Shown here in pieces: positions 42,600 through 52,580 of a stretch of DNA of 64,000 nt. The notes below the pieces were generated by a model. The model saw only the letters and a list, made by a program, of their open reading frames with translations. It ran no database searches and was not told the DNA's origin. Origin of the DNA: a bacterium (GTDB taxonomy: Bacteria > Zhuqueibacterota > Zhuqueibacteria > Residuimicrobiales > Krinioviventaceae); the NCBI GenBank assembly GCA_029561455.1, contig JAKQIY010000062.1:1-64000 (forward strand), written 5' to 3'. Positions within the stretch are counted from its first letter, which is position 1; each line of letters opens with the position of its first letter. The translations under genes were made by a program, and so were the position numbers.

Positions 42600-43793
42600 A
42601 TGCAGCGTGAAGAATTTAACCGGCAGCTCAAAGCTCTGGCTGCCCGGCATAAAAAGTTACTCGAGTTGAAAAATGAAAAATGTGAATACGGTAATGGTGT
42701 ATATAATCGCTACCTTAACCCGGTTTTAACGGCGGCGCATACCCCGTTACACTGGCGGTATGATCTGAATTATGCAACCAATCCTTTCCTGATGGAGCGG
42801 ATCGGCGTAAACGCTGTGTTCAATTCCGGCGCCATCGAGATGAACGGCACATTTTACCTGCTGGCGCGGGTTGAAGGTGCGGATCGCAAATCTTTCTTTG
42901 CGGTTGCCGAAAGCAAAAACGGCATTGACGGCTTTAAGTTTTGGGATTACCCCGTTACCATGCCGGAAACTGATGACCCCGATGTGAATGTTTATGATAT
43001 GCGGGTAGTGAAACATGAAGATGGCTGGATTTACGGCATTTTTTGTACGGAACGTAAAGATCCGAATGCGCCGGCGGGAGATTTATCCTCTGCTACCGCT
43101 CAGGCCGGTATTGCCCGCACCCGTGACCTGCTTACCTGGGAACGGCTGGATGATTTCAAATCCACTTCCCCGCAGCAACGCAACCTGGTGCTGCACCCGG
43201 AATTTTATAAAGGCAAGTATGCTTTTTATACCCGTCCGCAGGATGGCTTTATCACAGCCGGCAGCGGCGGTGGCATCGGATGGGGTTTGTCCGATAATAT
43301 AGAACATGCCTGCATTGACAAGGAAAATCTGGTCGATGACCGGAAGTATCATACAATAAAGGAATTGAAAAACGGTTTGGGTCCCGCGCCGATTAAAACT
43401 CCCAAAGGATGGCTGCAACTGGCGCATGGTGTGCGCAATACCGCCGCCGGTATGCGTTATGTGTTATACCTGTTTGTCACCAGCCTGGAAGAACCTTACA
43501 AGACCATCTATGCACCGGGTGGTTATTTAATGGCACCGCGCAAGGAAGAACGGATTGGCGATGTATCCAACGTGCTGTTTACCAACGGCTGGATCGGCAG
43601 GGATAACGGCGATGTTTATATCTATTATGCTTCTTCCGATACGCGCATGCATGTTGCCACAACGACAGTGGATCAACTGCTGGATTATGCGATCAATACT
43701 CCGCCCGACCCGCTGCGTTCGTATGCCTGCGTGCAACAGCGCAATGAATTGATCCGCAGGAACCTGGAAATAATGAAAACATTAAATTTATAA
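42600..43793 (+). CDS. GH130 4-O-beta-D-mannosyl-D-glucose phosphorylase
   Basis: A 397-aa cytoplasmic five-bladed propeller enzyme, the length of characterised GH130 subfamily 1 phosphorylases. Features: [23 protein letters not shown] at the start of the propeller, catalytic Asp133 in NVYDMRVV, the phosphate-binding region with [23 protein letters not shown], and ISNV-like [13 protein letters not shown]. It splits mannosyl-1,4-glucose with phosphate into alpha-mannose-1-phosphate and glucose, the last step after the adjacent epimerase. Start at ATG 42600 with GGAGA six bases upstream. No transporter gene is present in this operon, which is unusual for a complete mannan pathway. Confidence 0.94.
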   Translation: MQREEFNRQLKALAARHKKLLELKNEKCEYGNGVYNRYLNPVLTAAHTPLHWRYDLNYATNPFLMERIGVNAVFNSGAIEMNGTFYLLARVEGADRKSFFAVAESKNGIDGFKFWDYPVTMPETDDPDVNVYDMRVVKHEDGWIYGIFCTERKDPNAPAGDLSSATAQAGIARTRDLLTWERLDDFKSTSPQQRNLVLHPEFYKGKYAFYTRPQDGFITAGSGGGIGWGLSDNIEHACIDKENLVDDRKYHTIKELKNGLGPAPIKTPKGWLQLAHGVRNTAAGMRYVLYLFVTSLEEPYKTIYAPGGYLMAPRKEERIGDVSNVLFTNGWIGRDNGDVYIYYASSDTRMHVATTTVDQLLDYAINTPPDPLRSYACVQQRNELIRRNLEIMKTLNL

Positions 43794-44347
43794 ATATCAA
43801 TATCAGGCGTCCCCGGTCTGACGGCCGGGGATGAACCTGGAAGTAATTATATGTTCTATCATAAGATCATTCCACATAAATAAGATCTTCAGCACCAGCA
43901 ATCTCCGGCCAGTTCCCCATGAAATGAGAAGAACAATATATGACGATCCATTATAATTGTAACCCAAAAGAATTAAAATGGTAATAATAAAATATGGAAA
44001 TCAGGGTAAATAACATTTCTATCATTTGTGTTATATATTAAAGCATTAATTGGTTATAGATTGAGCCGGAAATAAGAGTACAAGATAGATAGAGTAATTT
44101 TTTACCTTGAGGTTTTATGCATTTCTATTGTATAAAGATCAAGTCTTTATCAAGGTATATAAAACCAGGTTTTAGGTATACAATTTGCATGGTTTGTTTA
44201 TAATTTTTATTGCAAATCGTTAAGAAAATGCTAGTTTATATGATATGTAAGCGGAACTGATTAAGCTAATATCTGCAAGTGAACCGGAAATGGCTGTTGG
44301 TGTTTTTTTGCATCTATTTTCTACTCAATAAAGATCGGGAAGGTGAT
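43794..44347. other. Intergenic region, no gene seen
   Basis: About 550 AT-rich bases after the mannoside operon. TCCCCGG (43810-43816) / CCGGGGA (43825-43831) is a short stem 16 bases after the stop with no T-run, a weak terminator candidate. The rest probably holds the promoter of the HDOD-kinase operon. No RNA gene was recognised. Confidence 0.55.
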
Positions 44348-45229
44348 ATGGAGCAAAATGCGGAGAAAAATGAAAAGCTGGCAAATATAGTTAACCTGGT
44401 AAATAATTCCGATATTTCCTCAATTAAAAGCGTTGTTTCGAATATTATTAAAACAATCAGCGATCCTGCCTCCACCGCTAAGGATTTGAAGGATATTATC
44501 CAAATCGACCCGCCATTGACTGCCAAAGTATTAAAGCTGGCCAATTCCGCTTATTATACAACCCGAAACAAGATCAGTGAAATTGAACATGCCGTCATCT
44601 GGGTCGGGTACGATGCAGTAAAAGAATTGGCGCTGAGTCAAAAAGTGTGCGAAATATTTGATAAAGATGAATCAATAGAAGGATATTCCCGTTATCAGTT
44701 ATGGAAAAATAGTGTCGCCGTTGCCTTGCTTGGTAAAATGATCTACCGGCGGGAGTTTGGCGACAAGGGCGAGGATATTTACGCCGCCGGTCTGTTGCGG
44801 AATATTGGTATTATTGCCGAGGATCAGTTTATGCAGGCCGATTTTGTCCGGGCTTTGAAAAAATCCAGGAGTGAAAAGAAGAATCTGATCCAAGCGGAGA
44901 ATGAGGTGCTGGGTTATAATCATTCCGAAGTTGGTATGGCGGTAACCGGCGACTGGAAGCTACCGCGGGAGCTGGTGATCAGTATCGGCTTGCATCATAA
45001 TCCCACATTGGTAGACCAGGCTTATTTAAAGAAAATGGTTTATACGCTTTATATTGCCGATTACCTGTGCCAGGAGAATAACATCGGTTACTGCGATGCG
45101 CCCCGGCTGAATGAAGATATCTTTAAAGAATGCCGTAATGCTTTAAAGATCGAAAGTTATGCCTTGCAGTTAATTGTCGATGATATGAAAAAAGAACTAC
45201 GTAAAATGGAAGCACAGGGAGTCTTTTAA
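44348..45229 (+). CDS. HDOD-domain signalling protein
   Basis: A 293-aa protein. The frame opens at a GTG (44279), but ATG 44348 (MEQNAEKNEKL) is preferred because GGGAAGG lies five bases before it and the preceding residues are unlike the family. The HDOD domain spans about 10-215, with PPLTAKVLKLANSAYYT, IEHAVIWVGYDAVKELALSQ, KNSVAVALLGKMIYRREFG and DIYAAGLLRNIGIIAEDQF. HDOD proteins lack the HD metal residues and act as signalling scaffolds linked to two-component and cyclic-di-GMP systems. The stop and the ATG of the next gene share one base (TAATG), so it is translationally coupled to a hybrid histidine kinase. Confidence 0.9.
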   Translation: MEQNAEKNEKLANIVNLVNNSDISSIKSVVSNIIKTISDPASTAKDLKDIIQIDPPLTAKVLKLANSAYYTTRNKISEIEHAVIWVGYDAVKELALSQKVCEIFDKDESIEGYSRYQLWKNSVAVALLGKMIYRREFGDKGEDIYAAGLLRNIGIIAEDQFMQADFVRALKKSRSEKKNLIQAENEVLGYNHSEVGMAVTGDWKLPRELVISIGLHHNPTLVDQAYLKKMVYTLYIADYLCQENNIGYCDAPRLNEDIFKECRNALKIESYALQLIVDDMKKELRKMEAQGVF

Positions 45230-46977
45230 TGGCCGATTCGGAATATATTCAGGAACTTGAAAAGAACCTGAAAATACTGGAAACGCGGGTCAAGCACCTG
45301 ACCAACGATTTGGCGTTAACGCGGCAGGATTACGAAGAATCAATGGCCCGGTATTTTGATATCTATTCCAATATGGAAAAAAAGGTCCAGGAGCGCGCTG
45401 ATAAACTGCAGGAATTGCAAAGTATATTAAAGATCAAAAATCTGCAACTGGAAATAATTTTTGATTCATCGCCGGCCCTGATATTTTATAAAGATATAAA
45501 CGAGCGTTATGTCAGGGTCAACAAAAAATTTGCCGAGATGTTTGGCATATCCATCAGCAGCGTCAGCGGGAAAACCCATGCCGAATTGTTTCCCAAAGAT
45601 ACGGATAGTATTTTAGCGAGCGACCGTGAAGTGCTTGGTAAAAAAGAGCCAAATATTAACCAGTCGGCTTTTATACATACGCCCGGTGGCTTGCGACGAA
45701 TGCTGATCAGCAAAATACCCTACAAAGATATTGACGGGCACATTATCGGCATCATCGGATTGGCTATAGATATGACCGAGGTCTATAACTCTGAACTGGA
45801 AAAAAATGAGTTGAAGGAAAAGCTGTCCCGCGCCGAAAAAATGGAGGCCATAGGTCTGTTAGCGGGCGGTGTTGCCCATGATTTGAATAATATTTTAACC
45901 GGTATAGTCAGCTACCCTGATTTATTGCTTTTGGAAATTCCGGAAGATAGCCCCCTGCGCCGGCCTATTATCACAATCCAGGAATCCGGATTGCGGGCTG
46001 CGGCAATCGTACAGGATTTGTTAACCCTGGCGCGACGTGGTGTGGTTCGTTCCGAAACGACCAATCTTAATATTTTGGTTCAGGATTATTTAAAGTCGCT
46101 GGAATATGACAAGCTGCACATGTATCATCCCCAGGTGGATATTGTTACGGAACTGGAACAGCAACTGCTCAACATCCGTTGTTCACCCGTACATATTACC
46201 AAAACCATAATGAACCTGGTAGTCAATGCCGCCGAAGCTATTGCCGGCAAGGGCAAAATAATTTTAAGCACCCGGAATTGTTATATTGACAATCCCTTTA
46301 AACGCTTTGAAGTGGTTAATGAAGGCGATTACGCAGTACTTGAAGTGACTGATTCAGGCAGCGGAATTGCCGAAGAAGATATGAAACGGATTTTTGAGCC
46401 ATTTTATACCAAAAAGGTAATGGGCAAAAGCGGCACCGGACTGGGAATGGCGGTGGTTTGGGGGGTTGTAAAAGATCATAAGGGTTTTATCGATATTGAA
46501 ACCAAAACCGGTCAGGGTACCACTTTTACTCTCTATTTCCCGGTTACCCGGCAAGAAATTATTGCCGATGGAGAAAAATTAGCAATGCAGGAATACATGG
46601 GCAAGGGAGAGATGATCCTGGTGGTGGATGATATTGCCGAGCAGCGTGAGATTGCCCAGCGTATGTTGGAAAAGTTGAATTACCGGGTGATGACCGCCGC
46701 CAGCGGCGAGGAAGCTGTAGCGATTGTGCGTATGCAAAAAGTCGATCTGGTGGTGCTGGATATGATCATGAGTCCCGGTATGGACGGGTTGGATACATTC
46801 CGGCAAATAGTCACTATGTATCCCGGCCAGAAAGCGATCATTACCAGCGGATTTGCCGAGACCGACCGGGTAAAGGAAACGCAAAGACTGGGGGCCGGTA
46901 TTTATTTAAAAAAACCCTACCTGTTTGAAAATTTTGGCGTAGCGGTCAAGGATGAATTAAAAAAAGTTACATGGTAA
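45229..46977 (+). CDS. Hybrid histidine kinase: coiled coil, PAS, kinase, receiver
   Basis: A 582-aa soluble kinase. An N-terminal coiled coil (1-75) is followed by PAS (about 75-190: IIFDSSPALIFYKDINERY), the HisKA dimerisation helix with phospho-acceptor His217 in GLLAGGVAHDLNNIL, an HATPase domain (about 300-445: VNAAEAIAG, DSGSGIAEED, GTGLGMAVVWGVVKDH), and a receiver (about 455-582: MILVVDDIAE, Asp511 in LVVLDMIMSPGMDGL, Lys in IYLKKPY). No membrane segment is seen, so it senses an internal signal or acts with the HDOD partner encoded just upstream (TAATG coupling). No DNA-binding output is present; the receiver may regulate its own kinase or pass phosphate on. Confidence 0.94.
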   Translation: MADSEYIQELEKNLKILETRVKHLTNDLALTRQDYEESMARYFDIYSNMEKKVQERADKLQELQSILKIKNLQLEIIFDSSPALIFYKDINERYVRVNKKFAEMFGISISSVSGKTHAELFPKDTDSILASDREVLGKKEPNINQSAFIHTPGGLRRMLISKIPYKDIDGHIIGIIGLAIDMTEVYNSELEKNELKEKLSRAEKMEAIGLLAGGVAHDLNNILTGIVSYPDLLLLEIPEDSPLRRPIITIQESGLRAAAIVQDLLTLARRGVVRSETTNLNILVQDYLKSLEYDKLHMYHPQVDIVTELEQQLLNIRCSPVHITKTIMNLVVNAAEAIAGKGKIILSTRNCYIDNPFKRFEVVNEGDYAVLEVTDSGSGIAEEDMKRIFEPFYTKKVMGKSGTGLGMAVVWGVVKDHKGFIDIETKTGQGTTFTLYFPVTRQEIIADGEKLAMQEYMGKGEMILVVDDIAEQREIAQRMLEKLNYRVMTAASGEEAVAIVRMQKVDLVVLDMIMSPGMDGLDTFRQIVTMYPGQKAIITSGFAETDRVKETQRLGAGIYLKKPYLFENFGVAVKDELKKVTW

Positions 46978-47073
46978 TTGCGGGGGGTATGAAATGAAAA
47001 ATCATCATACCGGGAATACTACTGATAATCATCCATTCTCCGGAGGAAGTGAAAATTATTTGAGGGTCATTTT

Positions 47074-49338
47074 ATGAAACGGTTTTCCAAGATACTGCTT
47101 TGTTCATTGATTTGTTTAAATGTTGGGGTGAATGCTCTATCCGCTTCTGAAAATTTAAATCAATATGTCAAGCCGCTCATCGGCGCCGGCGGTCACGGGC
47201 ATACTTTTCCCGGTGCGGCGTTACCTTTCGGTATGGTGCAGCTTTCACCGGATACCGGCACTGAAGGCTGGGACTGGTGTTCAGGCTACCATTATACGGA
47301 TAGCAGTATCATGGGGTTCAGTCACACTCATCTCAGCGGCACCGGGGTTGGCGATCTGGGCGACATTCTGGTTATGCCAGGTTGCGGCGTTGTGCAATGG
47401 ACACCCGGCAGCAAGGAAAGCCCGGATGAAGGGTATCGTTCACGGTTCTCGCACAACACTGAAGTAGCCGAGCCTGGCTTTTACAGCGTTATTCTGGAAG
47501 ATGAAAAGATTAAAGCGGAACTGACTATAACCGAACGGGTCGGTTTCCATAAATATACTTTTTCAGAGGGGCAGGAACCGCATATCCTGTTCGACCTGGT
47601 GCATAGTATCAATAACCGGCAGGTGATCTATTCATTTATCCGGGTGGAAAATGACAGTTTGATAACCGGTTACCGCCAGGTTTATGGTTGGGCCAAAAAC
47701 CGGCATATCTATTTTGCTGCGCAATTTTCCCGGCCGTTTATGTCATGGAGTATGGAAAGGAACGGGCAGGTAGTTGATAATACTCCCGAAGAAGCTGCCG
47801 CGGCCCTGAAAGCGATATTTAATTTTGAAAAGGGCGATGACGCTGTGATTCAAATTAAAGTAGCCTTGTCGCCGGTCAGCACCGCCGGGGCGCTGCGAAA
47901 TTTGCAGGCAGAAATTCCGGGTTGGAATTTTGATAATGTGAAAACCAGGGCCGCTGAAAAATGGCGCGCCGAATTGAGCCGAATTAATGTACAGGCTGAT
48001 GTTAAAACAAAAGAGATATTTTACACGGCGCTTTATCATTCCTTGCTGTTCCCGTCATTACATGAGGATAGCGACGGCGCCTATCGGGGTCTGGATCAAA
48101 ATCTGTACCAGGCTAAGGGCTTTGATAATTATACAGTGTTTTCCCTGTGGGATACCTTTCGCGCCCTGCATCCGTTGCTGACGATCATCCGGCCGGAGCT
48201 TGTTAACGACCTGGTCGGTTCCATGCTGGCGCATTATGAACAGAATGCTCACCATGTTTTACCGGTTTGGTCGCTGGCGCATAATGAAACCTGGTGTATG
48301 ATCGGGTATCATGCCGTGCCGGTTATTGCGGATGCTTATCTGAAAGGTATCCGGAATTATGATGTTGATAAAGCCTGGGAAGCGATCCATGCCAGCGCCA
48401 CGCATAGTTCTTATGCCGGGCTGGGACATTATATGCACTATGGGTATGTGCCTATCGACCTGGAAGGCGAAGCGGCTTCCAAAACCCTGGAATATGCCTA
48501 TGACGATTGGAGTATTGCGCAGCTGGCGGAGGCGTTGGGTAAAAATGGCGAGGCAGGGAAATTCAGCAAACGGGCCGGCTCTTACAAAAACATTTTCGAT
48601 GCCAACATTGGATTTATGCGTGGTAAAAAGGCGGATGGAACCTGGAGGGAACCATTTGATCCTTTCTATGCCCATTATGGCAGCGATTTTACCGAGGGCA
48701 ACTCCTGGCAATATTCCTGGTTTGTGCCCCAGGATATATATGGATTTATCAACCTCCTGGGTGGCGATAAAAAGTTCATGAATAAACTGGATCAACTTTT
48801 TACTGTCGAGGCGGTGAAAAATGCCGATGCGCCGGTAGATATATCGGGGCTGATCGGTCAGTATGCGCACGGCAATGAACCGAGTCATCATGTGGCTTAC
48901 CTGTATAATTATGCCGGCGCGCCCTGGAAAGCGCAGGAACGCCTGCACCAGATCATGACAACTTTGTATGACAATACACCGGAAGGAATTTGCGGCAACG
49001 AGGATTGCGGGCAAATGTCCGCCTGGTATGTGTTCAGCGCTATGGGATTGTACCCGGTGAACCCGGCCAGCAGTGTTTATGTGTTTGGTACGCCTGTATT
49101 AACGCGGGCGGCCATATATGTGCAGGACGGCAAACAATTTATCATCACAGCACAAAATCTGACGGCGAACAATAAATATATCCAGTCCGTTACCCTGAAC
49201 GGCAAACCATATACGAATTGCTGGTTGAGCCACCGTACTATTATGGAAGGTGGAGAACTGGTATTTAAAATGGGCGCCAAACCCAATAAAAAGTTTGCCA
49301 CAAAAACCGGAACGAGACCGCCGGAACGGGCGTTTTAA
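47074..49338 (+). CDS. Secreted GH92 alpha-mannosidase
   Basis: A 754-aa enzyme with a signal peptide (1-24). GH92 hallmarks run in order: YVKPLIGAGGHGHTFPGAAL, PFGMVQLSPDTG, GFSHTHLSGTG, then the (alpha/alpha)6 domain with SLWDTFRALHPLLTI, GSDFTEGNSWQYSW, GNEPSHHVAYLYNYAG (Glu602, the likely catalytic acid) and CGNEDCGQMSAWYVFSAMG (Asp644, likely base). The family are calcium-dependent, inverting exo-alpha-mannosidases acting on N-glycan and yeast mannan side chains. Length and motifs are complete. GAGGG precedes the start. It follows the HDOD-kinase operon by 96 bases in the same direction, which may mean regulation by that system but could be chance. It complements the beta-mannoside operon upstream. 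Confidence 0.95.
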   Translation: MKRFSKILLCSLICLNVGVNALSASENLNQYVKPLIGAGGHGHTFPGAALPFGMVQLSPDTGTEGWDWCSGYHYTDSSIMGFSHTHLSGTGVGDLGDILVMPGCGVVQWTPGSKESPDEGYRSRFSHNTEVAEPGFYSVILEDEKIKAELTITERVGFHKYTFSEGQEPHILFDLVHSINNRQVIYSFIRVENDSLITGYRQVYGWAKNRHIYFAAQFSRPFMSWSMERNGQVVDNTPEEAAAALKAIFNFEKGDDAVIQIKVALSPVSTAGALRNLQAEIPGWNFDNVKTRAAEKWRAELSRINVQADVKTKEIFYTALYHSLLFPSLHEDSDGAYRGLDQNLYQAKGFDNYTVFSLWDTFRALHPLLTIIRPELVNDLVGSMLAHYEQNAHHVLPVWSLAHNETWCMIGYHAVPVIADAYLKGIRNYDVDKAWEAIHASATHSSYAGLGHYMHYGYVPIDLEGEAASKTLEYAYDDWSIAQLAEALGKNGEAGKFSKRAGSYKNIFDANIGFMRGKKADGTWREPFDPFYAHYGSDFTEGNSWQYSWFVPQDIYGFINLLGGDKKFMNKLDQLFTVEAVKNADAPVDISGLIGQYAHGNEPSHHVAYLYNYAGAPWKAQERLHQIMTTLYDNTPEGICGNEDCGQMSAWYVFSAMGLYPVNPASSVYVFGTPVLTRAAIYVQDGKQFIITAQNLTANNKYIQSVTLNGKPYTNCWLSHRTIMEGGELVFKMGAKPNKKFATKTGTRPPERAF

Positions 49339-49408
49339 TGCTGTAATGGATGGATTTGCACGAAATAATATTTAAAATTTGATGAAAAGATTATACAGGG
49401 ATCATAAA

Positions 49409-49975
49409 ATGAAAAAAATTGCGCTCTTGAGTCTGAGCATAGCTGTGCTGGTCTGCTGTTCTCCCAAAGCGACTAAAAAAACCTGCACCGAACGGTTTGA
49501 GGGGTTGACGCAACTGGTATTGGCGTCGGAGACCAAAAATGTCAGCTTTACGGAAAGCGTTAAAAAAACCGCGCTGATGGTCATTTCCAGCAATGCCAAA
49601 GTGGAAGTGAATTCCAGCGTAACCTACGATTTTTACCTGGATTTTCAGAACGATGCCTATAGTATAGAATATGAGCAAAACAATAAAACCCTGATCGTTA
49701 ACGCCCCGTCTATACGGGTAAAAAAGCCGGTGATCAACAGTTCCACTGTCAGCTACCCGGAACGGGGACTTTTAGTTAATGAAGACCGCGAAGCCGTGCA
49801 GATCCTGGAAAGTTTGACGGATCGTTTTACCGACGAAGGGAAAAACCTGCTCAAACAGCAGTATGTGATAGACAAATGCCGGGAAAAAGCGGCAGAATTT
49901 TTTTTAAATATGAGCAAGGAATTGGCGCTACAGGTTAAAACGGTCAAGATCGTTTTCCAGGAAATTACCGATTAA
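49409..49975 (+). CDS. Small lipoprotein of unknown function
   Basis: A 188-aa predicted lipoprotein. The frame begins at 49379, but ATG 49409 (MKKIALLSLSIAVLVCC) gives a normal lipoprotein signal, with CAGGGA upstream. Cys16 or Cys17 would be lipid-modified. The mature protein has an alternating beta pattern (VNSSVTYDFYLDFQNDAYSIEYEQ) and a helical C-terminus (LTDRFTDEGKNLLKQQYV). No family is recognised. It lies 70 bases after the GH92 gene and could be its operon partner. A perfect 17-bp hairpin terminator follows 146 bases after its stop. Confidence 0.75.
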   Translation: MKKIALLSLSIAVLVCCSPKATKKTCTERFEGLTQLVLASETKNVSFTESVKKTALMVISSNAKVEVNSSVTYDFYLDFQNDAYSIEYEQNNKTLIVNAPSIRVKKPVINSSTVSYPERGLLVNEDREAVQILESLTDRFTDEGKNLLKQQYVIDKCREKAAEFFLNMSKELALQVKTVKIVFQEITD

Positions 49976-50121
49976 AAAATTGCTTGTATTATCTCCCTAT
50001 CAAGTTCCGGTTCAAGTTGCATAATGATGGGACAGAATCCCAGCCCGAGTCAATAAAAACAGTAACTTGATGGAGTATACAGTTCACAGATCATAAGAAA
50101 TATCGGAACATATAAAGGTCG

Positions 50122-50160
50122 AAATTATAAAGCCCGCAGGTGATGCGGGCTTTATAATTT
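50122..50160. terminator. Perfect 17-bp palindromic terminator
   Basis: AAATTATAAAGCCCGCA (50122-50138), loop GGTGA, TGCGGGCTTTATAATTT (50144-50160). The GC core with T-rich arm on one side and A-rich on the other works in both directions, ending the GH92/lipoprotein transcript and possibly the opposing small secreted protein transcript. Confidence 0.8.
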
Positions 50161-50445
50161 ATCGGAGGTCGGGTATTACAGGAGTAAAGGAAAATGTTTG
50201 TCCTGTTTTATGTAAAGGGAACATACAGCAATGTTCCTCGAAAGGAGAGAGTCAGGCAAGTAAAGTACACTTGTAAAAATCCGGGCCTTTTCTTGTGGAT
50301 AAGGGAACAGGAAGCGCCGTTTTTTTACCGGCGCTCCCTGTTTGGAGGTTGGGAATAGAAAAGGTCAACATTTTTACAACTAGTACAACATTTATTTTGG
50401 GTTTGTGAAAGAACAAGTTAAATATAAAGCCTGATGCAACAACCA
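50161..50445. other. Intergenic region with an imperfect hairpin
   Basis: Holds AACAGGAAGCGCCG (50306-50319) / CGGCGCTCCCTGTT (50329-50342), paired except for one mismatch, with a T7 run in its loop. It lies about 100 bases beyond the stop of the minus-strand secreted protein gene. A 54-codon plus-strand frame (50194-50358) with a good ribosome binding site crosses it but has no recognisable content. Confidence 0.55.
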
Positions 50446-50853
50446 TTATTCCTGAACATTGGTATTATAAGAATCTGCCAGTTTGGTATACAGACCGCTA
50501 AAGAATTCGGTCGGATCGACAGTTTCCACAGTGACAGCATTGGTTAAATTTTTATCATTGAGCAGCAAACGGGTTAAATTGGCGTTGACGCGAATAAAAC
50601 CGACACTGTCTTTATTGGTAACATTGAGTAAAACTCGGTCCAGCTCATTCAGGTTCAATTCCGGGTACGAGGCTTTCAGAACGGCAATCTGGTACAGGGC
50701 GCTGTTTCTTACGCCGGCGTTTTCAGAGTTTAAAGCAATTTTGTATGATTTTACTGCCAAAGCCAGTTTATCTTTGGAAAGGGTGTTGGTCTTTGCGAAA
50801 CCGGCGCCTGTTAACAGGGCAAGAACGGCGATAATAGTTAATGCTTTTTTCAT
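50446..50853 (-). CDS. Small secreted protein, possibly HEAT-like
   Basis: A 135-aa protein with a signal peptide (MKKALTIIAVLALLTGAGFA). The frame extends to 50889, but ATG 50853 is chosen because AAAGGAG lies eight bases before it. The mature part is helical, with repeat-like pairs (LAVKSYKIALNSENAGVRNSALYQIAVLKASYP, then LNELDRVLLNVTNKDSVGFIRVNANLTRLLL), similar in layout to two or three HEAT-type repeats; this is a weak resemblance. It ends in VDPTEFFSGLYTKLADSYN. No enzyme motif is present. It stands alone on the minus strand; its promoter lies in the AT-rich region above it. Confidence 0.75.
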   Translation of the reverse strand: MKKALTIIAVLALLTGAGFAKTNTLSKDKLALAVKSYKIALNSENAGVRNSALYQIAVLKASYPELNLNELDRVLLNVTNKDSVGFIRVNANLTRLLLNDKNLTNAVTVETVDPTEFFSGLYTKLADSYNTNVQE

Positions 50854-51158
50854 TGTGGTTACTCCTTTATTTAAACTTGTAATGATCATTGTTACCCGCT
50901 AATACCAGGTTTGTTTTTCAATTCCGGGGTAATTGGTATTACCTTGCCTATGCTTTAGCAAAGGTTGTGCCAGTTTGCATGAATCGCTTCAAGTATTTGT
51001 TAATATTGTATTTGGTTAATGTCAGTAGAAGATGGAATGAAAATGAAAAGGTGCCACAAAACTTCTCACAAATTTCTGTATTAATAATGTAAATTGTTAA
51101 TAAACAATAATTAATGTTGTTTTACGTTTTGTGGCGCCTGGTAAAAATGTGGCACCCC
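50854..51158. other. Intergenic region with a long-range inverted repeat
   Basis: 305 bases between the small secreted protein and the response regulator, both on the minus strand. AGGTGCCACAAAAC (51049-51062) and GTTTTGTGGCGCCT (51126-51139) are inverted repeats with one G-T pair and a 63-base AT-rich loop, placed 20 bases beyond the response regulator stop. AATACCA (50901) and TGGTATT (50934) form a second, weaker pair. No gene is seen. Confidence 0.55.
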
Positions 51159-52580
51159 TTAATCTTTGCTTCTGTGCAGCCGGTTGTTCAGCGCCCGACG
51201 GGTGAGGCCCAGCATGTGCGCGGCAATGGTCTGGTTGCCGTCAGCTCTTTTTAACGCTTCGGCAATCAGCGTGTTTTCCGTCTCTTTGAGGGTTGGCAGG
51301 GGATAAGGAAAGACCAAGGGATGCAGACCTGTCGGTTCTGCGCTGTTGGCGTCGGCAGACAACCCGGGCAGCGCTTTGGGCGTAATGATCTCGCGGAAAG
51401 TTTCGATTGACAGCACTCCGGATTGGTGACGGCTAACGGCGTCAAAGATCATTCCTTCCAGTTCCCTGATGTTGCCGGGGAAATCGTAATTGTTTAGCAG
51501 GGTAAACAATTCGCGCGGGGGCGTCGGTCGTTTTTTATTCAGTTCCGCGGCGGCCCGTTCCAGGAAATAGTTGACCAGCAGTGGAATATCTTCTTTACGC
51601 TGGCGAAGTGGCGGAATATGCACATTATGAGCTTTGAGGCGATAATATAGATCTTTGCGGAAATGGTCGGTTGCGGACATTTTTTCAATATCTTTGAGAG
51701 TGGCAACAACAATACGGGCGTCGGTCAGTTTGGGCACATCCGAGCCGATGGGGTAGTATTGCTTTTCCTGCAACAGGCGCAACAGCTTGACCTGCGATTC
51801 CATGCTGAGATCGCCGATTTCATCGAGGAACAGAGTGCCGCGCGATGCCTGTTCGATGAGTCCTTTACGGTCTTTATCGGCGCCGGTGAAAGCGCCTTTT
51901 TTGTGGCCGAACAAGGAATCGGAAAACAGGTTGTCATCGAGACCGGCGACATTAACAGCGACAAATTCGCCTTTGCGGCCGCTGAGATCGTGAATGGCGC
52001 GGGCGATCAGTTCCTTGCCGGCGCCGGTTTCGCCGGTTATCAATACCGGCAGGGATGTGCCGGCAATTGCCTCAATGTATTGAAAGATCGAGTGCATGGC
52101 ATTGCTTTTCGTGACCATACGTTTGAACGCTTCCGGGTGTTCCAGCTTGCCGGAGAGCAGGTATTGTTTCAGTTTAATATTTTCGGCAATAACCTGGCGC
52201 AATTCCAGGGCGCGTTGAATTGCCGTAACCAACCGGGAATCATCAACCGGTTTGACTATATAATCAAAAGCGCCGGCTTTCATACATTCAACGGCAGTTT
52301 CCACTTCGTTAACAGCGGTTATGACAATGACCGGCACTTCGGGAAACTCGCGGACGATGATCGGCAACAGATCCCAGCCAGACATGACCGGCATGGTCAT
52401 ATCCAGCGCAATGGCAGAGACCGGGGTTGCTCTTAATATATCCATCACTTTGGCGCTGTCCTGGCATTGCAGAACATTGTTAATTCCATTCGAGCTCAGG
52501 GTAAAACCTGCGCTCAATAAAAAATTCTCTTCATCATCAATAATCATTACCGGTAATTCCGGGTAATCTAAAGAACTCAT
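51159..52580 (-). CDS. NtrC-family sigma-54-dependent response regulator
   Basis: A 473-aa transcription activator. Receiver (1-125) has IIDDEEN, phospho-acceptor Asp60 in [14 protein letters not shown], and Lys110 in [10 protein letters not shown]. The AAA+ domain (about 155-390) has Walker A GETGAGKE (183-190), the sigma-54 contact loop GAFTGA (229-234), Walker [11 protein letters not shown] and [11 protein letters not shown] Fis-type helix-turn-helix closes the protein ([20 protein letters not shown]). When phosphorylated it would activate promoters read by sigma-54 RNA polymerase. It is the second gene of a pair with a PAS kinase; ATGA overlap. No convincing -24/-12 promoter was found in the window by eye, so targets may lie elsewhere. 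Confidence 0.96.
   Translation of the reverse strand: MSSLDYPELPVMIIDDEENFLLSAGFTLSSNGINNVLQCQDSAKVMDILRATPVSAIALDMTMPVMSGWDLLPIIVREFPEVPVIVITAVNEVETAVECMKAGAFDYIVKPVDDSRLVTAIQRALELRQVIAENIKLKQYLLSGKLEHPEAFKRMVTKSNAMHSIFQYIEAIAGTSLPVLITGETGAGKELIARAIHDLSGRKGEFVAVNVAGLDDNLFSDSLFGHKKGAFTGADKDRKGLIEQASRGTLFLDEIGDLSMESQVKLLRLLQEKQYYPIGSDVPKLTDARIVVATLKDIEKMSATDHFRKDLYYRLKAHNVHIPPLRQRKEDIPLLVNYFLERAAAELNKKRPTPPRELFTLLNNYDFPGNIRELEGMIFDAVSRHQSGVLSIETFREIITPKALPGLSADANSAEPTGLHPLVFPYPLPTLKETENTLIAEALKRADGNQTIAAHMLGLTRRALNNRLHRSKD

Noticed and set aside
48259-49014. 251-codon frame antisense to the GH92 gene
   Set aside because: The opposite strand encodes a complete GH92 enzyme with all motifs, so this frame is a by-product.
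50194-50358. 54-codon plus-strand frame with a good AGGAGTAAAGGA upstream
   Set aside because: Tempting because of the ribosome binding site, but it follows a strong terminator, crosses an imperfect hairpin and encodes no recognisable feature.
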